NCBI GenBank assembly: GCA_035525375.1
Contig: DATLEI010000018.1
Coordinates: 1-24,435, forward strand
Origin: JALZBN01 sp035525375
GTDB taxonomy: Bacteria; Actinomycetota; Acidimicrobiia; Acidimicrobiales; AC-14
DNA: 24,435 bases
Direction: 5' to 3'
How positions within the stretch are numbered: the stretch's first letter is position 1; every line of letters begins with the position of its first letter. The notes below the pieces were generated by a model. The model had not been told where the DNA came from, did no database searches, and saw only the letters and a list, made by a program, of their open reading frames with translations. This document shows, piece by piece, positions 13,692 to 22,085 of this stretch. Both the position numbers and the translations under genes were made by a program.

Positions 13692-14405
13692 ATGCGGCGA
13701 ATCGCGTACGTCGGAGCGGCCGCGCTCGCGGCCCATGCTCTACCCGCGATAACCGCCAACTCCGCGCTACGGCAGCGCTTGTTTCCTGCGCTCGCCGGCG
13801 TCGGCAGCCCGGGACGGGTGGCCCTGACGTTCGACGACGGCCCTGACCCAGCCTCGACGCCCGCCTTCCTGACTGCCCTCGACAAGCTCGGCTGGAAAGC
13901 AACCTTCTTCATGCTGGGACCGATGGTGCGGCGCGCGCCGGCCCTCGCGGCCGAGGTCGCCGCCGCGGGCCACGAGATCGCCGTCCACGGCGAGCGCCAC
14001 CGGTCGCATTTCTGGCGATCGCTGCCCGACCTCACGGATGACCTCGCCCGGGCCACCGACACCCTCGCAGAAGCCACCCAACAACCCCCCGTCTGGTTTC
14101 GGCCTCCCTACGGCGCGCTCACAACCGGCTCGTTGGTCGCGGCGCGCCGCCAGAACCTCAAGACGGTGCTGTGGACGGCCTGGGGCCGGGACTGGCGCAC
14201 AAAGGCCACGCCATACTCGGTAGCCGCCGACGTACGGCACGGCCTGAACCCCGGCGCGACTGTGTTGCTCCACGATTCGGATTGCACCTCGTCACCCGGG
14301 TCTTGGCGAACAACGCTGGCCAGCCTTCTTGCCCTGGCCGAGCTATTCGAAGAGCGAGGACTTCAGGTCGGGCGGCTCGCCGACCACGGTCTCATCCGCA
14401 GCTAA
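13692..14405 (+). CDS. Polysaccharide deacetylase family protein (carbohydrate esterase 4)
   Basis: This 237-residue protein has an N-terminal hydrophobic segment (about residues 5-22) that could be a signal or membrane anchor, followed by a NodB-type domain. All five CE4 motifs appear: TFDDGPD (D48 base, D49 metal), HGERH (H99 and H103 metal), RPPYG, the DWR region with the preceding Trp, and LLHD near the end. It would remove acetyl groups from peptidoglycan or another surface glycan at the cell envelope. GTG 13683 is an alternative start. Its TAA overlaps the TAG of the convergent DUF4190-like gene by four bases. Confidence 0.9.
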   Translation: MRRIAYVGAAALAAHALPAITANSALRQRLFPALAGVGSPGRVALTFDDGPDPASTPAFLTALDKLGWKATFFMLGPMVRRAPALAAEVAAAGHEIAVHGERHRSHFWRSLPDLTDDLARATDTLAEATQQPPVWFRPPYGALTTGSLVAARRQNLKTVLWTAWGRDWRTKATPYSVAADVRHGLNPGATVLLHDSDCTSSPGSWRTTLASLLALAELFEERGLQVGRLADHGLIRS

Positions 14406-14740
14406 CCATTTACGGAAACAACGATGCCGATCCACAGGAACGACAGGATGGTTCCGATGATGCCGAGAATCCAGCCAGTCTTGGCCTTGCTGTTGTAGTC
14501 CTTCTCGCGACCGCCCCAGACAATCGCCAGGATGCCGCATATGAAGCAGGGGTTGATGAACAGCGAGATGATTCCCAACACGAAGGCGGCCTGCGCCTTC
14601 GACCCTTCGGCCGGCGCGCCGTAGGGCTGCTGGGGCTGGCCGTAGGGTTGCTGGGGTGGTGCCGCCGCCTCGCCCTGCGGCGGATACCACTTCCCGTCAC
14701 TGGCCTGCCACCAGCCTGGTCCTTGCGAATAGTCGCTCAT
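14402..14740 (-). CDS. DUF4190-like small membrane protein
   Basis: This 112-residue protein starts with MSDYSQGPGWWQASDGKWYP, a motif I associate with Acidimicrobiia membrane proteins. A Pro/Gln/Tyr-rich linker (PQQPYGQPQQPYG) follows. Two membrane segments cover about residues 52-75 and 88-110, joined by a GGREKDYNSKAKTG loop. This layout matches DUF4190-type proteins, whose role is unknown. The start ATG at 14740 has AAGGCGGGG upstream. It is the last gene of the long minus-strand block, 29 bases after the peroxiredoxin. A longer frame upstream to 14824 overlaps that gene and is not used. Confidence 0.8.
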   Translation of the reverse strand: MSDYSQGPGWWQASDGKWYPPQGEAAAPPQQPYGQPQQPYGAPAEGSKAQAAFVLGIISLFINPCFICGILAIVWGGREKDYNSKAKTGWILGIIGTILSFLWIGIVVSVNG

Positions 14741-14769
14741 GCCCCGCCTTTCGTTCGTGTGCTGATCGC

Positions 14770-15222
14770 CTAGAGGGATTCCAGCAGATTCGTTGCGGTG
14801 TCCGCTGGCGACACCTTGTACCAAGCCTTGGCGATGCGTCCTGTCTCGTCAATGAGAAAGGCGGACCGGAGAATACCCATGTACTTGCGGCCGTACATGC
14901 TCTTCTCGGCCCAGGTGCCGTAGGCCTCGGCAACGGAGTGGTCCTCGTCGGCGAGCAACGGGAATCCCAAGCCGTACTTCTCGTCGAACCTCGCCTGCTT
15001 GCGAGGAGGGTCGGGGCTTATGCCGATGATGGCCGTGTCGCCCACCTGGCCGGCGATGTCACGCAATGCACACGACTGCTTGGTGCAGCCGGGCGTATCG
15101 GCCTTCGGGTAGAAGTAGACGAGAGCCTTGTGCCCGCGCAGACCCTCGAGGGTGACGGTCTCCCCAGCCTGGTTCTGCAGGGCGAAGGCCGGCGCGTTGT
15201 CCCCTTCGTTGAGTTCGGCCAC
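14770..15222 (-). CDS. bcp: Thioredoxin-dependent peroxiredoxin, Bcp/PrxQ type
   Basis: This 150-residue protein reduces hydrogen peroxide and organic peroxides, with electrons usually from thioredoxin. The peroxidatic cysteine is C46 in ADTPGCTKQSC. C51, five residues later, is the resolving cysteine as in atypical two-cysteine Bcp enzymes. YFYPKADTPGCT is the family signature, and the later conserved arginine appears in LRSAFLID. The frame is open far upstream, but that part overlaps fabI, so I use GTG 15222, ten bases after the fabI stop. It is probably cotranscribed with the fatty-acid genes. Confidence 0.92.
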   Translation of the reverse strand: MAELNEGDNAPAFALQNQAGETVTLEGLRGHKALVYFYPKADTPGCTKQSCALRDIAGQVGDTAIIGISPDPPRKQARFDEKYGLGFPLLADEDHSVAEAYGTWAEKSMYGRKYMGILRSAFLIDETGRIAKAWYKVSPADTATNLLESL

Positions 15223-15232
15223 GGTCGGAGTT

Positions 15233-16009
15233 CTACTCGACTGCCGCGGCCACAGCGTGGAAGCCGCCGTCGACGTGGAGGATCTCGCCGGTGGTGGCCG
15301 GGAACCAATCGGACAGCAGAGCCACGCATGCCCGGGCGACCGGGGTGGCGTCGCCGGTGTCCCAGCCCAGGGGCGCCCGACCGGCCCATGCCGATTCCAT
15401 CTTGTCGAAGCCGGCGATGCCCTTGGCTGCGAGTGTGCGCAGCGGACCGGCGGAAACGAGGTTGACCCGGATCTGATGCTGCCCGAGGTCACGCGCCAAG
15501 TAGCGCGCCGCCGATTCGAGGGCGGCCTTGGCCACGCCCATCCAGTCATACGCGGGCCAGGCCTGGGTGGCATCGAAGTCGAGCCCGACCACGGACCCTC
15601 CGCCGGACTCCATCAACGGCAGTAGCGCCGCTGCCAGACCCTTGAGCGAGTAGGCCGAGACGTTGAGGGTCAAAGCCACGTCGTCCCACTCGGCGCTCAT
15701 GAAGTTCCCACCGAGACAGCTCTGCGGCGCGAAGGCGACCGCGTGCAGCACGCCGTCTACCTGGCCCCATCGCTCACGCAAATCGTCGGCAAGGGCGGAC
15801 AGGTGCCCGGCGTCGGTGATGTCGAGTTCGAGGACGTCAACCTCCGTCGGCAAGCGACGCGCCGCCCGCTGCGTGAGGCTCATGGCCCGCCCGAACGACG
15901 TGAGCACGACCTCGGCGCCTTCCTCCTGCGCCAACCGCGCCACCGAATAGGCGATTGACGCCTCACTGAGGACGCCCGTGATCAGCACCCGTTTTCCCTC
16001 TAGCAGCAC
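15233..16009 (-). CDS. fabI: Enoyl-[acyl-carrier-protein] reductase, FabI/InhA-like
   Basis: This 258-residue short-chain dehydrogenase reduces the enoyl-ACP double bond with NADH in the last step of each fatty-acid elongation round. The N-terminal ITGVLSEASIAYSVARLAQE is the FabI/InhA version of the nucleotide-binding turn, without the GxxxGxG of classical dehydrogenases. The catalytic pair is Y154 and K161, with the six-residue spacing of this family. LVSAGPLRTLAA matches the substrate-loop region. The sequence looks closer to actinobacterial InhA than to E. coli FabI. The start is GTG at 16009 with GAAAGGG upstream. It lies 20 bases after the carboxyltransferase gene and 10 bases before bcp. 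Confidence 0.93.
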   Translation of the reverse strand: MLLEGKRVLITGVLSEASIAYSVARLAQEEGAEVVLTSFGRAMSLTQRAARRLPTEVDVLELDITDAGHLSALADDLRERWGQVDGVLHAVAFAPQSCLGGNFMSAEWDDVALTLNVSAYSLKGLAAALLPLMESGGGSVVGLDFDATQAWPAYDWMGVAKAALESAARYLARDLGQHQIRVNLVSAGPLRTLAAKGIAGFDKMESAWAGRAPLGWDTGDATPVARACVALLSDWFPATTGEILHVDGGFHAVAAAVE

Positions 16010-16029
16010 GGCAAACCCTTTCTCAAGCC

Positions 16030-17400
16030 CTAAAGCGGGGAGTTGGTGTGTTTGGCCGTCGAGCGACGATCAGCACGCTTGGTGCGCAGGGACGCCAGCC
16101 CAGCCACAAGCGCCTTGCGGGTGTCGACGGGATCGATGATCTCGTCGACGTACCCGCGCTCTGCAGCCATCGCGGGCGTGCAGTGACGGGCCATGTACTC
16201 GGCTTCCAGCTCGGCCTGGCGAACGGCGCGCTCATCGTCGGCCACATCGATCAGCTTGCGCCCGTGAAGCACCTGTACAGCACCCGGCGCGCCCATCACC
16301 GCGATCTCGGCGTTGGGCCACGAGAGGCACAGGTCGTTGCCGAGGCCCCGGGAGTCCATCACGATGTACGCGCCGCCGTACGCCTTGCGCAGGACAATCG
16401 ACACCCTCGGCACGGTGGCGACGGCGTAGGCATGCACGAGCTCGGCGCCGTGGCGAATCATTCCCCGCCACTCGAGGTCACGCCCGGGCTGAAAACCGGG
16501 GCTGTCGACGAACGTCACGAGCGGTAGCCCGAACGCGTCGCAGCTCTGCACGAAGCCGGCTGCCTTCTGGGAGGCGGCGATGTCGAGGGTGCCCGCCTTC
16601 TGGATCGGTTGGTTGGCGATGATGCCAACCGTGCCGCCGCCCATCCGGGCGTATCCCGTGACGACATTTGTGGCATGGGCGGCGCGGATTTCCAGGAACG
16701 AATCAAGGTCGGCCACGTCGCCGATCACATCCCGTACGTCGTAGGAAGCGGTCGGGCGCGATGGCACCACCTCGGCCGCAATCCGTGACGGTCGGTCGAC
16801 GGGATCAGTTGTCGGGTACGGCGGCGGATCTTCGAGGTAGTTGGACGGAAGGTACGAAAGCAGGTCCTCGACGGCGGCCCGGGCGTCTTCTTCATCGGCG
16901 ACCAGAAGTGACGCCACCCCGCTGAGGCGGTGATGCACCGAGGAACCGCCGAGCTCCGTGCGGGTCGTCGCGACGCCGGTGAACTCGGCGACTGCTGTCG
17001 GTCCGCAGACGTAGGCAAACGCTTCATCGGTCATGACCACGTGGTCGGCGAGCCCGAGTAGCAGCGCGGGTCCCGAGACGCAGGGTCCGACGACGGACAG
17101 GATGATCGGGATGGCGCCGGATGCGTCGCTCAGAACAGCCGCGGTCTTGCCCCACGCATGGAGCGACGGAAGGCCTTCGTAGACGTCCGCGCCTGACGTA
17201 GCGATCTCGCCGACGACAGGTATCCCAAGTTCGAGTCCCATCCGCACTGCTCGTTCGATGACATCACCCTCGACCGGCCCGATGGCGCCCCGGTGCTTTC
17301 CCCCGCCGAGGGAGAACCAGGCCACGCGCCGTCCGTCGACCTCTGTGAGCGCCGCTCGGGCCGCCCCGCCCCGGGAACCGGCCAGAGCGACAGAACTCAT
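16030..17400 (-). CDS. Acyl-CoA carboxylase carboxyltransferase subunit, AccD6-like
   Basis: This 456-residue crotonase-fold carboxyltransferase would move carboxyl from biotin to acetyl- or propionyl-CoA. The N-half has the VDGRRVAWFSLGG core and SGADVYEG. The C-half has VDSPGFQPG, the acyl-CoA site KAYGGAYIVM and a PNAEIAVMGAPGAV segment. It is shorter than the usual 510-550 residues because the N-terminal region is missing, as in mycobacterial AccD6. The C-terminal RRSTAKHTNSPL also resembles the AccD6 end, and AccD6 too lies in a fabD-acp-kas cluster. The stretch around VVGPCVSGPALLL has CVSG where the family normally has CAGG, a part of the oxyanion hole, so activity or substrate may differ. 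The ATG overlaps the fabF stop (ATGA). Confidence 0.87.
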   Translation of the reverse strand: MSSVALAGSRGGAARAALTEVDGRRVAWFSLGGGKHRGAIGPVEGDVIERAVRMGLELGIPVVGEIATSGADVYEGLPSLHAWGKTAAVLSDASGAIPIILSVVGPCVSGPALLLGLADHVVMTDEAFAYVCGPTAVAEFTGVATTRTELGGSSVHHRLSGVASLLVADEEDARAAVEDLLSYLPSNYLEDPPPYPTTDPVDRPSRIAAEVVPSRPTASYDVRDVIGDVADLDSFLEIRAAHATNVVTGYARMGGGTVGIIANQPIQKAGTLDIAASQKAAGFVQSCDAFGLPLVTFVDSPGFQPGRDLEWRGMIRHGAELVHAYAVATVPRVSIVLRKAYGGAYIVMDSRGLGNDLCLSWPNAEIAVMGAPGAVQVLHGRKLIDVADDERAVRQAELEAEYMARHCTPAMAAERGYVDEIIDPVDTRKALVAGLASLRTKRADRRSTAKHTNSPL

Positions 17401-18656
17401 GCGGGAGGCGCCAGTACCAGTGAAGCGTTGTGACCGCCGAAGCCGAACGAGTTCGAGACGACCGGTTCGGCGGCCAGCTCGCGAGGCTTTCCGGCAACAA
17501 CATCAATCGCCAGTTCGGTGTGGTCGTGGTTGGCCGTCGGCGGAATAACGCCGTCGCGCATGGCGAGAATTGATGCGACCGCCTCAGCTGCGCCGGCAGC
17601 ACCAATCAGGTGGCCGATCGCACCCTTGGCCGACGTCACGGGGATGTTGCGCTCGCCGAAGACCTTCACCAGGGCCTCGGCCTCGGCCGCGTCGTTGAGC
17701 GCAGTGGACGTGCCGTGCGCGTTGACGTGGCCGATGTCGGACGCTTGCATCCCGGCATCAGCAATGGCGAGCTGCATACACGCAGCCGCGCCCTCACCTC
17801 CGGGCGACGGCGCAGTCACGTGGTAGGCGTCGGCGTTGCGGCCGTACCCGGCCACCTCACCGTAGATGTGCGCGCCCCGGGCCTCGGCGTGGTCCCAGCG
17901 CTCGAGCACGAGGAAGCCGGCGCCTTCGCCGATGACAAAGCCGTCGCGGTCGTCGTCGAAGGGGCGTGATGCCCGCTCCGGGTCGTCTGCTCGGCGACTC
18001 AAGGCATCCATCCGGGCGAACGACGCCAGCGCGATCGTCGTAACCGCCGCCTCGCTGCCACCGGCGAGCACAACGTCAGCCGATCCTTCCCGCACCAGCC
18101 GAGCGCCCTCGCCCACACCGTGGCTTCCGGCTGCGCACGCTGTGGCAATGCAGAAGTTGGGGCCCGTCCAGCCCAGCTTCATAGCGATAGTGGCCGCGGT
18201 GGCGTTGGCCATCATCATGGGCACCAGGAACGGGCTCACGCGGGTCGGCCCCCGCTCGAAGAGAACGAGCTCCTGCTGCTCCTGGGTGAGCAGCCCGCCC
18301 ACACCGGTGCCGGCGACAACGCCGCAGCGCGCCGGATCCGCGCCGGGATCGCCCGCATCGGCGAGCGCGTCGGCCGCGGCGGCGAAACCCAACTGTGTGA
18401 CCCGGTCGGCGCGGCGCGCCTCTTTGTGGTCGAAGTACTTCTCGACCTCGAAGTCACGGATCTCGCAGGCGAACTTCACGGGGAAGTCGGTCACGTCGAT
18501 GCTCTTGATCGGGCCCGCGTTCGACCTGCCCGCGAGCAGAGTCGACCAGAAGCTCTCCACATCGCAACCAGCCGGGGTCTTCACCCCGACACCAGTTATC
18601 GCGACGCGGTGACGGGGCATGGTGTCAGGCGACACTCCCCGCCTCGATTCACTCAC
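17397..18656 (-). CDS. fabF: Beta-ketoacyl-ACP synthase II
   Basis: This 419-residue condensing enzyme elongates acyl-ACP with malonyl-ACP. The active-site cysteine is C174 in IATACAAGSHGVGEG. The two decarboxylation histidines are H314 in VNAHGTSTALND and H349 in KGAIGHLIGAAG, with K344. The C-terminal NSFGFGGHNAS glycine loop is intact. It belongs to the FabF/KasA group. The GTG start at 18656 overlaps the acpP stop by four bases (GTGA). An internal ATG at codon 13 is nearer the conserved region, so the first 12 residues are less certain. Confidence 0.95.
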   Translation of the reverse strand: MSESRRGVSPDTMPRHRVAITGVGVKTPAGCDVESFWSTLLAGRSNAGPIKSIDVTDFPVKFACEIRDFEVEKYFDHKEARRADRVTQLGFAAAADALADAGDPGADPARCGVVAGTGVGGLLTQEQQELVLFERGPTRVSPFLVPMMMANATAATIAMKLGWTGPNFCIATACAAGSHGVGEGARLVREGSADVVLAGGSEAAVTTIALASFARMDALSRRADDPERASRPFDDDRDGFVIGEGAGFLVLERWDHAEARGAHIYGEVAGYGRNADAYHVTAPSPGGEGAAACMQLAIADAGMQASDIGHVNAHGTSTALNDAAEAEALVKVFGERNIPVTSAKGAIGHLIGAAGAAEAVASILAMRDGVIPPTANHDHTELAIDVVAGKPRELAAEPVVSNSFGFGGHNASLVLAPPA

Positions 18657-18895
18657 GCCGCTGTTTCCATGACGAGTGTCGCGGCTTCCCCAGCGGTAGT
18701 GATGCCCTCGAGCTTCTCCTCGGGGATGGAGATGTCGAAGCGCTCCTCGATGGCCATCACGACTTCGACAAGATCGAGGCTGTCGGCCTCGAGATCCTCT
18801 TTGAACCGGGCGTCCTCCGTGACCTTGGCCTTGTCGACGCCGAGCACCTCGGCGGCAACGTCGCCCAGCTGGTCGAGGACTTCCTGGCGATTCAT
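18653..18895 (-). CDS. acpP: Acyl carrier protein
   Basis: This 80-residue acidic protein carries growing acyl chains on a 4'-phosphopantetheine arm attached to S39 in the EADSLDLVE motif. Length, four-helix pattern and charge are normal. The start ATG at 18895 has AGAGGAGG about eight bases upstream, one of the strongest ribosome sites in the cluster, suiting an abundant protein. It is 69 bases after fabG, a larger gap than most in this block, so an internal promoter is possible. Confidence 0.96.
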   Translation of the reverse strand: MNRQEVLDQLGDVAAEVLGVDKAKVTEDARFKEDLEADSLDLVEVVMAIEERFDISIPEEKLEGITTAGEAATLVMETAA

Positions 18896-18964
18896 CTCAA
18901 TGTCCTCCTCTGGTGGCGTGAACGCGCACCGAACTCAGTTTGCACATGATTATCAGCGACCTAC

Positions 18965-19708
18965 TCAATGACCCATGCCCAGACCGCCATCGACGGGCAC
19001 CACGGCGCCCGTGACGTAGCCTGCCGCGTCGGAACAGAGGAACGCCACCACGGCGGCGACCTCTTCGGGCGTCCCGAACCTCCCCAACGGTACCTGACCG
19101 GTCATGGCTGCCCGCTGATCTTCGGTCAGGGCGTCGGTCATCGCCGTCGTGATCGGGCCCGGAGCCACGACATTGGCGGTGACGTTGCGACTGGAGAGCT
19201 CCCTGGCAACCGCCCGGGTGAGCCCGATAAGACCGGATTTGGCCGCCGCGTAGTTAACTTGGCCGGCCGACCCCGACATGGCCGCGACCGAGCTCACCGA
19301 GACGATGCGCCCGAACCGTGACCGCACCATGCCCGACGCGGCGCGCCGAATGGTGTGGAAGGCACCGTCGAGGTTCGTGCGAACGACGTCGCTCCACTGC
19401 TCGTCGCTCATGCGCAGCAGCAATCCGTCTCGGGTGATCCCGGCATTGGCAACCAGCACCTCAACCCGGCCAAGGTCGGCCTCGACCTGGTCGAATGCCG
19501 CGTCGACCGAAGCCGGATCACGGACATCGATCTGTATGGCAAGGGCCTCGCCACCCACCGCTTCCACCGACGCGCAGGTTTCCTTCCCACCGTCAGCGTC
19601 GGAGGCGAACCCGACAGCCACGCGATGGCCGTCAGCGGCAAGCGCCAGAGCACAGGCGCGCCCGATGCCACGAGAGGCACCGGTGACGAGCGCGACGCGA
19701 CCGCCCAC
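18965..19708 (-). CDS. fabG: 3-oxoacyl-ACP reductase
   Basis: This 247-residue short-chain dehydrogenase reduces beta-ketoacyl-ACP with NADPH. TGASRGIG at residues 9-16 binds the cofactor and NAGIT follows the fourth strand. The catalytic serine lies in the SVSSVAA stretch, and Tyr and Lys are in NYAAAKSG. The C-terminal YVTGAVVPVDGG is typical. The start is GTG 19708, sharing one base with the fabH stop (TAGTG). The frame is open to 19741, but that part overlaps fabH. The length matches FabG exactly. Confidence 0.95.
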   Translation of the reverse strand: MGGRVALVTGASRGIGRACALALAADGHRVAVGFASDADGGKETCASVEAVGGEALAIQIDVRDPASVDAAFDQVEADLGRVEVLVANAGITRDGLLLRMSDEQWSDVVRTNLDGAFHTIRRAASGMVRSRFGRIVSVSSVAAMSGSAGQVNYAAAKSGLIGLTRAVARELSSRNVTANVVAPGPITTAMTDALTEDQRAAMTGQVPLGRFGTPEEVAAVVAFLCSDAAGYVTGAVVPVDGGLGMGH

Positions 19709-20754
19709 TAGACCCCCCAACGCAAAAGGGCACTGGCCCACGCCATGCCCGCGCCGAACCCTGAAATCAACACCAGTTGCCCCGGTTGCAGCCGGCCGCT
19801 GTCGGCTGCCTCTGCAAGAGCGAGCGGGATCGACGCCGCCGAGGTGTTGCCGTAACGATCGATGTTCACAAACGTGCGCTCCGGCGGGATGCCCAGCCGA
19901 GACGCGGCTGCGTCGATGATGCGGACATTGGCTTGATGGGGGACGAAGAGGTCGACATCCGACGCCTCGACACCGACCTGGCGAAGGGTGGCCGCCGAAG
20001 ACTCGACGATTGCTCGCACGGCGCGCCGGAAGACCTCCTGGCCCTCCATCTTCAGGAAATGCAGGCCACCAGCGAGAGTCTCAGCGGTCGTCGGCATGCG
20101 ACTCCCGCCGGCGGGAACCGCGAGCAGTGAGGCGGCCGAGCCGTCACAGCCGAGATCCCAGGCCAACAGACCGGCGCCGTCGCCGTTCTCACCACCGCCG
20201 GGTACGAGGACGACCGCGCCAGCACCGTCACCGAACAGGACGCAGGTCGATCGGTCGGTGGGGTCGGCTACCCGGCTGAGGGTCTCGGAGCCGATGACCA
20301 GAACAGCGTCGAGGCCACCGGTGGAAAGCATTCCGGCAGCAATGACCAGGGCGTAGACGAAACCCGAGCAGGCTGCGTCGATGTCGAACGCACCGCAACG
20401 CAGGCCGAGCCCGTCCTGCACGAAGGCCGCTGTCGGTGGGATGGGCTGCTCAGGCGTGCACGTGGCGACGATGCAGCACCCGATATCGGTCGGGCTGAGG
20501 TTGGCGGACTTGATGGCGGCGGCCCCGGCCTCGATGGCCAGACTTGCAGTCGTCTCGTTCTCGCCCGCGATTCGTCGCTCGCGAATTCCGGTGCGTTCCA
20601 CGATCCAGGCGTCGCTCGTGTCGACCCGCTTGGCCCAGTCAGCGTTGGTCACCCGTTGTTCAGGAAGCGCGATTCCCCAGCCTGCGATCGCGGCGCGACC
20701 GCCCGGCGCAGGCCGGAACTGGTGGGCCGGGACCTCGGCAGGGTCGACGATCAC
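19708..20754 (-). CDS. fabH: Beta-ketoacyl-ACP synthase III
   Basis: This 348-residue enzyme starts fatty-acid synthesis by condensing an acyl-CoA with malonyl-ACP. The triad is C129 in DAACSGFVYAL, H273 in VPHQANVRI and N303 in YGNTSAAS. RTGIRERR is the conserved CoA/ACP-binding stretch. An N-terminal extension of about 20 residues precedes the usual start of the family. The GTG at 20754 follows GAGGG. It lies 48 bases after the small biotinyl-like gene. Confidence 0.95.
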   Translation of the reverse strand: MIVDPAEVPAHQFRPAPGGRAAIAGWGIALPEQRVTNADWAKRVDTSDAWIVERTGIRERRIAGENETTASLAIEAGAAAIKSANLSPTDIGCCIVATCTPEQPIPPTAAFVQDGLGLRCGAFDIDAACSGFVYALVIAAGMLSTGGLDAVLVIGSETLSRVADPTDRSTCVLFGDGAGAVVLVPGGGENGDGAGLLAWDLGCDGSAASLLAVPAGGSRMPTTAETLAGGLHFLKMEGQEVFRRAVRAIVESSAATLRQVGVEASDVDLFVPHQANVRIIDAAASRLGIPPERTFVNIDRYGNTSAASIPLALAEAADSGRLQPGQLVLISGFGAGMAWASALLRWGV

Positions 20755-20802
20755 GTGGGCAGCCCTCGGGCCCGCGCCCCCCTCAGGGGCTCGCTCAGGT
20801 AC

Positions 20803-21069
20803 TCAGCCAACGCGAAGCCATGCGACCGGTTGTCCTTCTCGGACCCGCTCGCCGGTGTGCGCCATCATCTCCATCAGTTGACCGCCAAAAGGACTCTTCA
20901 CCGGTGTCGAATGGCCGACGCCGTCGACAAAGCCAATCACCTGTTCCTCGACGACCTCGTCGGCACCGTTCTCGCTGCCCTCGACGGGGCGGAAGCGTCC
21001 GGGAGCGGGTGCAAGAATGACCCGCTCGGGTACGACAGGGCGTTCGCCGTGGACCATGGCGAGTTCCAC
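20803..21069 (-). CDS. BCCP-like biotinyl/lipoyl-domain protein lacking the acceptor lysine
   Basis: This 88-residue protein has the layout of a single biotinyl/lipoyl domain. APAPGRFRP at about 20-28 matches the first hammerhead strand, EEQVIGFVDG at 41-50 the strand before the attachment turn, and VKSPFGGQLMEMM followed by GERVREGQPVAWL the second half. The attachment turn, normally EAMKM, reads DGVGH at residues 49-53, so the lysine that carries biotin or lipoate is replaced by glycine. It therefore should not be biotinylated. It could be a structural or regulatory BCCP relative, like the lysine-less BADC proteins that restrain plant acetyl-CoA carboxylase, but this is inference. It starts at GTG 21069, one base after the fabD stop; ATG 21057 is an alternative. 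Confidence 0.72.
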   Translation of the reverse strand: MELAMVHGERPVVPERVILAPAPGRFRPVEGSENGADEVVEEQVIGFVDGVGHSTPVKSPFGGQLMEMMAHTGERVREGQPVAWLRVG

Positions 21070-21070
21070 T

Positions 21071-22021
21071 CTATGCGACCTCCATCTTCGGGGCCCTTTC
21101 GAGGCCGGTGATGTCATCTGGAACGCTCACGCTGTGAACCTGCTTGCCAGGTACGGCGCGCCGGGCGAGGCCCGCAAGTACGCCCCCGGGGCCGACCTCT
21201 ACAAAGGAGTGGGCACCGAGATCGACCAGAGCCGTCATCGACTCCCGCCATCGCACAGGGCGCACGAGGTGATCGGCCAACTGCAGCCGCCATCCGTCGC
21301 CTCCGGGGTGCGGGCAAGCATCGAGGTTGGAAACCACGGGGGCGGTGCCGGCCTGGAATTGGACGCCGTCGAGGATTGGCATCAGGGCTTCCCGTGCGTC
21401 CGCCATGAGCGGGGTATGAAACGCGCCACCGACATTCAGAGGCATTACCCGTTTCACACCGATCTCAGTGGCCCGGCCGGTTGCGGCCGCAAGACCCTCG
21501 GGCGTGCCGCCCAGAACGATCTGACCGGGTGCATTGTCGTTGGCGACCCAGCACTCGACCCCGGTGCACGCTTCCTCGGCCTGGTCGATTGTCCCGCCGA
21601 GGAGGGCTGCCATCTTGCCGTGATGACGGTCGGCCGCGCGCTGGGTGCAGTCGGCGCGCTGGGCAACGAGGCGTACCCCGTCCTCTAGCTCGAGGACGCC
21701 AGCGGCAACGAGGGCGGTCACCTGACCCAAGGAATGGCCCGCGAAAGCTACGGCGGGTTCGCCGCCGAGAGGACCACTCGGATCCTGCACCTGAAGGCGC
21801 GTTGCCTCCCAGGCAAGGAGCGACGCGAGCATGACGGCGAGTTGCGCCTCACGGGTGCGGGCGAGGTCTTCCCTGGACGCGTCGAGGAGGAGCCGGCCGA
21901 CGGGCTCACCGAGGACGGCTTCGGCCGCTTCCACGATTGACCAGGCCGGGTGCGCGCGCCAACGCTCGCCCATACTCGGTACTTGGGTTCCCTGACCGGG
22001 AAACAGCACGGCAATGCCCAC
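21071..22021 (-). CDS. fabD: Malonyl-CoA:ACP transacylase
   Basis: This 316-residue enzyme transfers malonyl from CoA to acyl carrier protein. LFPGQGTQ at residues 6-13 is the N-terminal signature, S97 in AGHSLGQVTA is the acyl-serine nucleophile, and H202 in GGAFHTPLM is the catalytic histidine. The usual arginine of the QRA motif is at 122 (AQRADC). The GTG start at 22021 gives the canonical VGIAVLFPG beginning and has GAGG seven bases upstream; GTG 22033 is possible. It is the first fatty-acid gene, 64 bases after trpA. That gap may hold a promoter, though I cannot point to a clear one. Confidence 0.94.
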   Translation of the reverse strand: MGIAVLFPGQGTQVPSMGERWRAHPAWSIVEAAEAVLGEPVGRLLLDASREDLARTREAQLAVMLASLLAWEATRLQVQDPSGPLGGEPAVAFAGHSLGQVTALVAAGVLELEDGVRLVAQRADCTQRAADRHHGKMAALLGGTIDQAEEACTGVECWVANDNAPGQIVLGGTPEGLAAATGRATEIGVKRVMPLNVGGAFHTPLMADAREALMPILDGVQFQAGTAPVVSNLDACPHPGGDGWRLQLADHLVRPVRWRESMTALVDLGAHSFVEVGPGGVLAGLARRAVPGKQVHSVSVPDDITGLERAPKMEVA

Positions 22022-22085
22022 GCCCTGCCTCACTTTGGGGAGTAGGGGTTCTGACCGGGCTACCGGGGGATTGGTTACACGGGTC

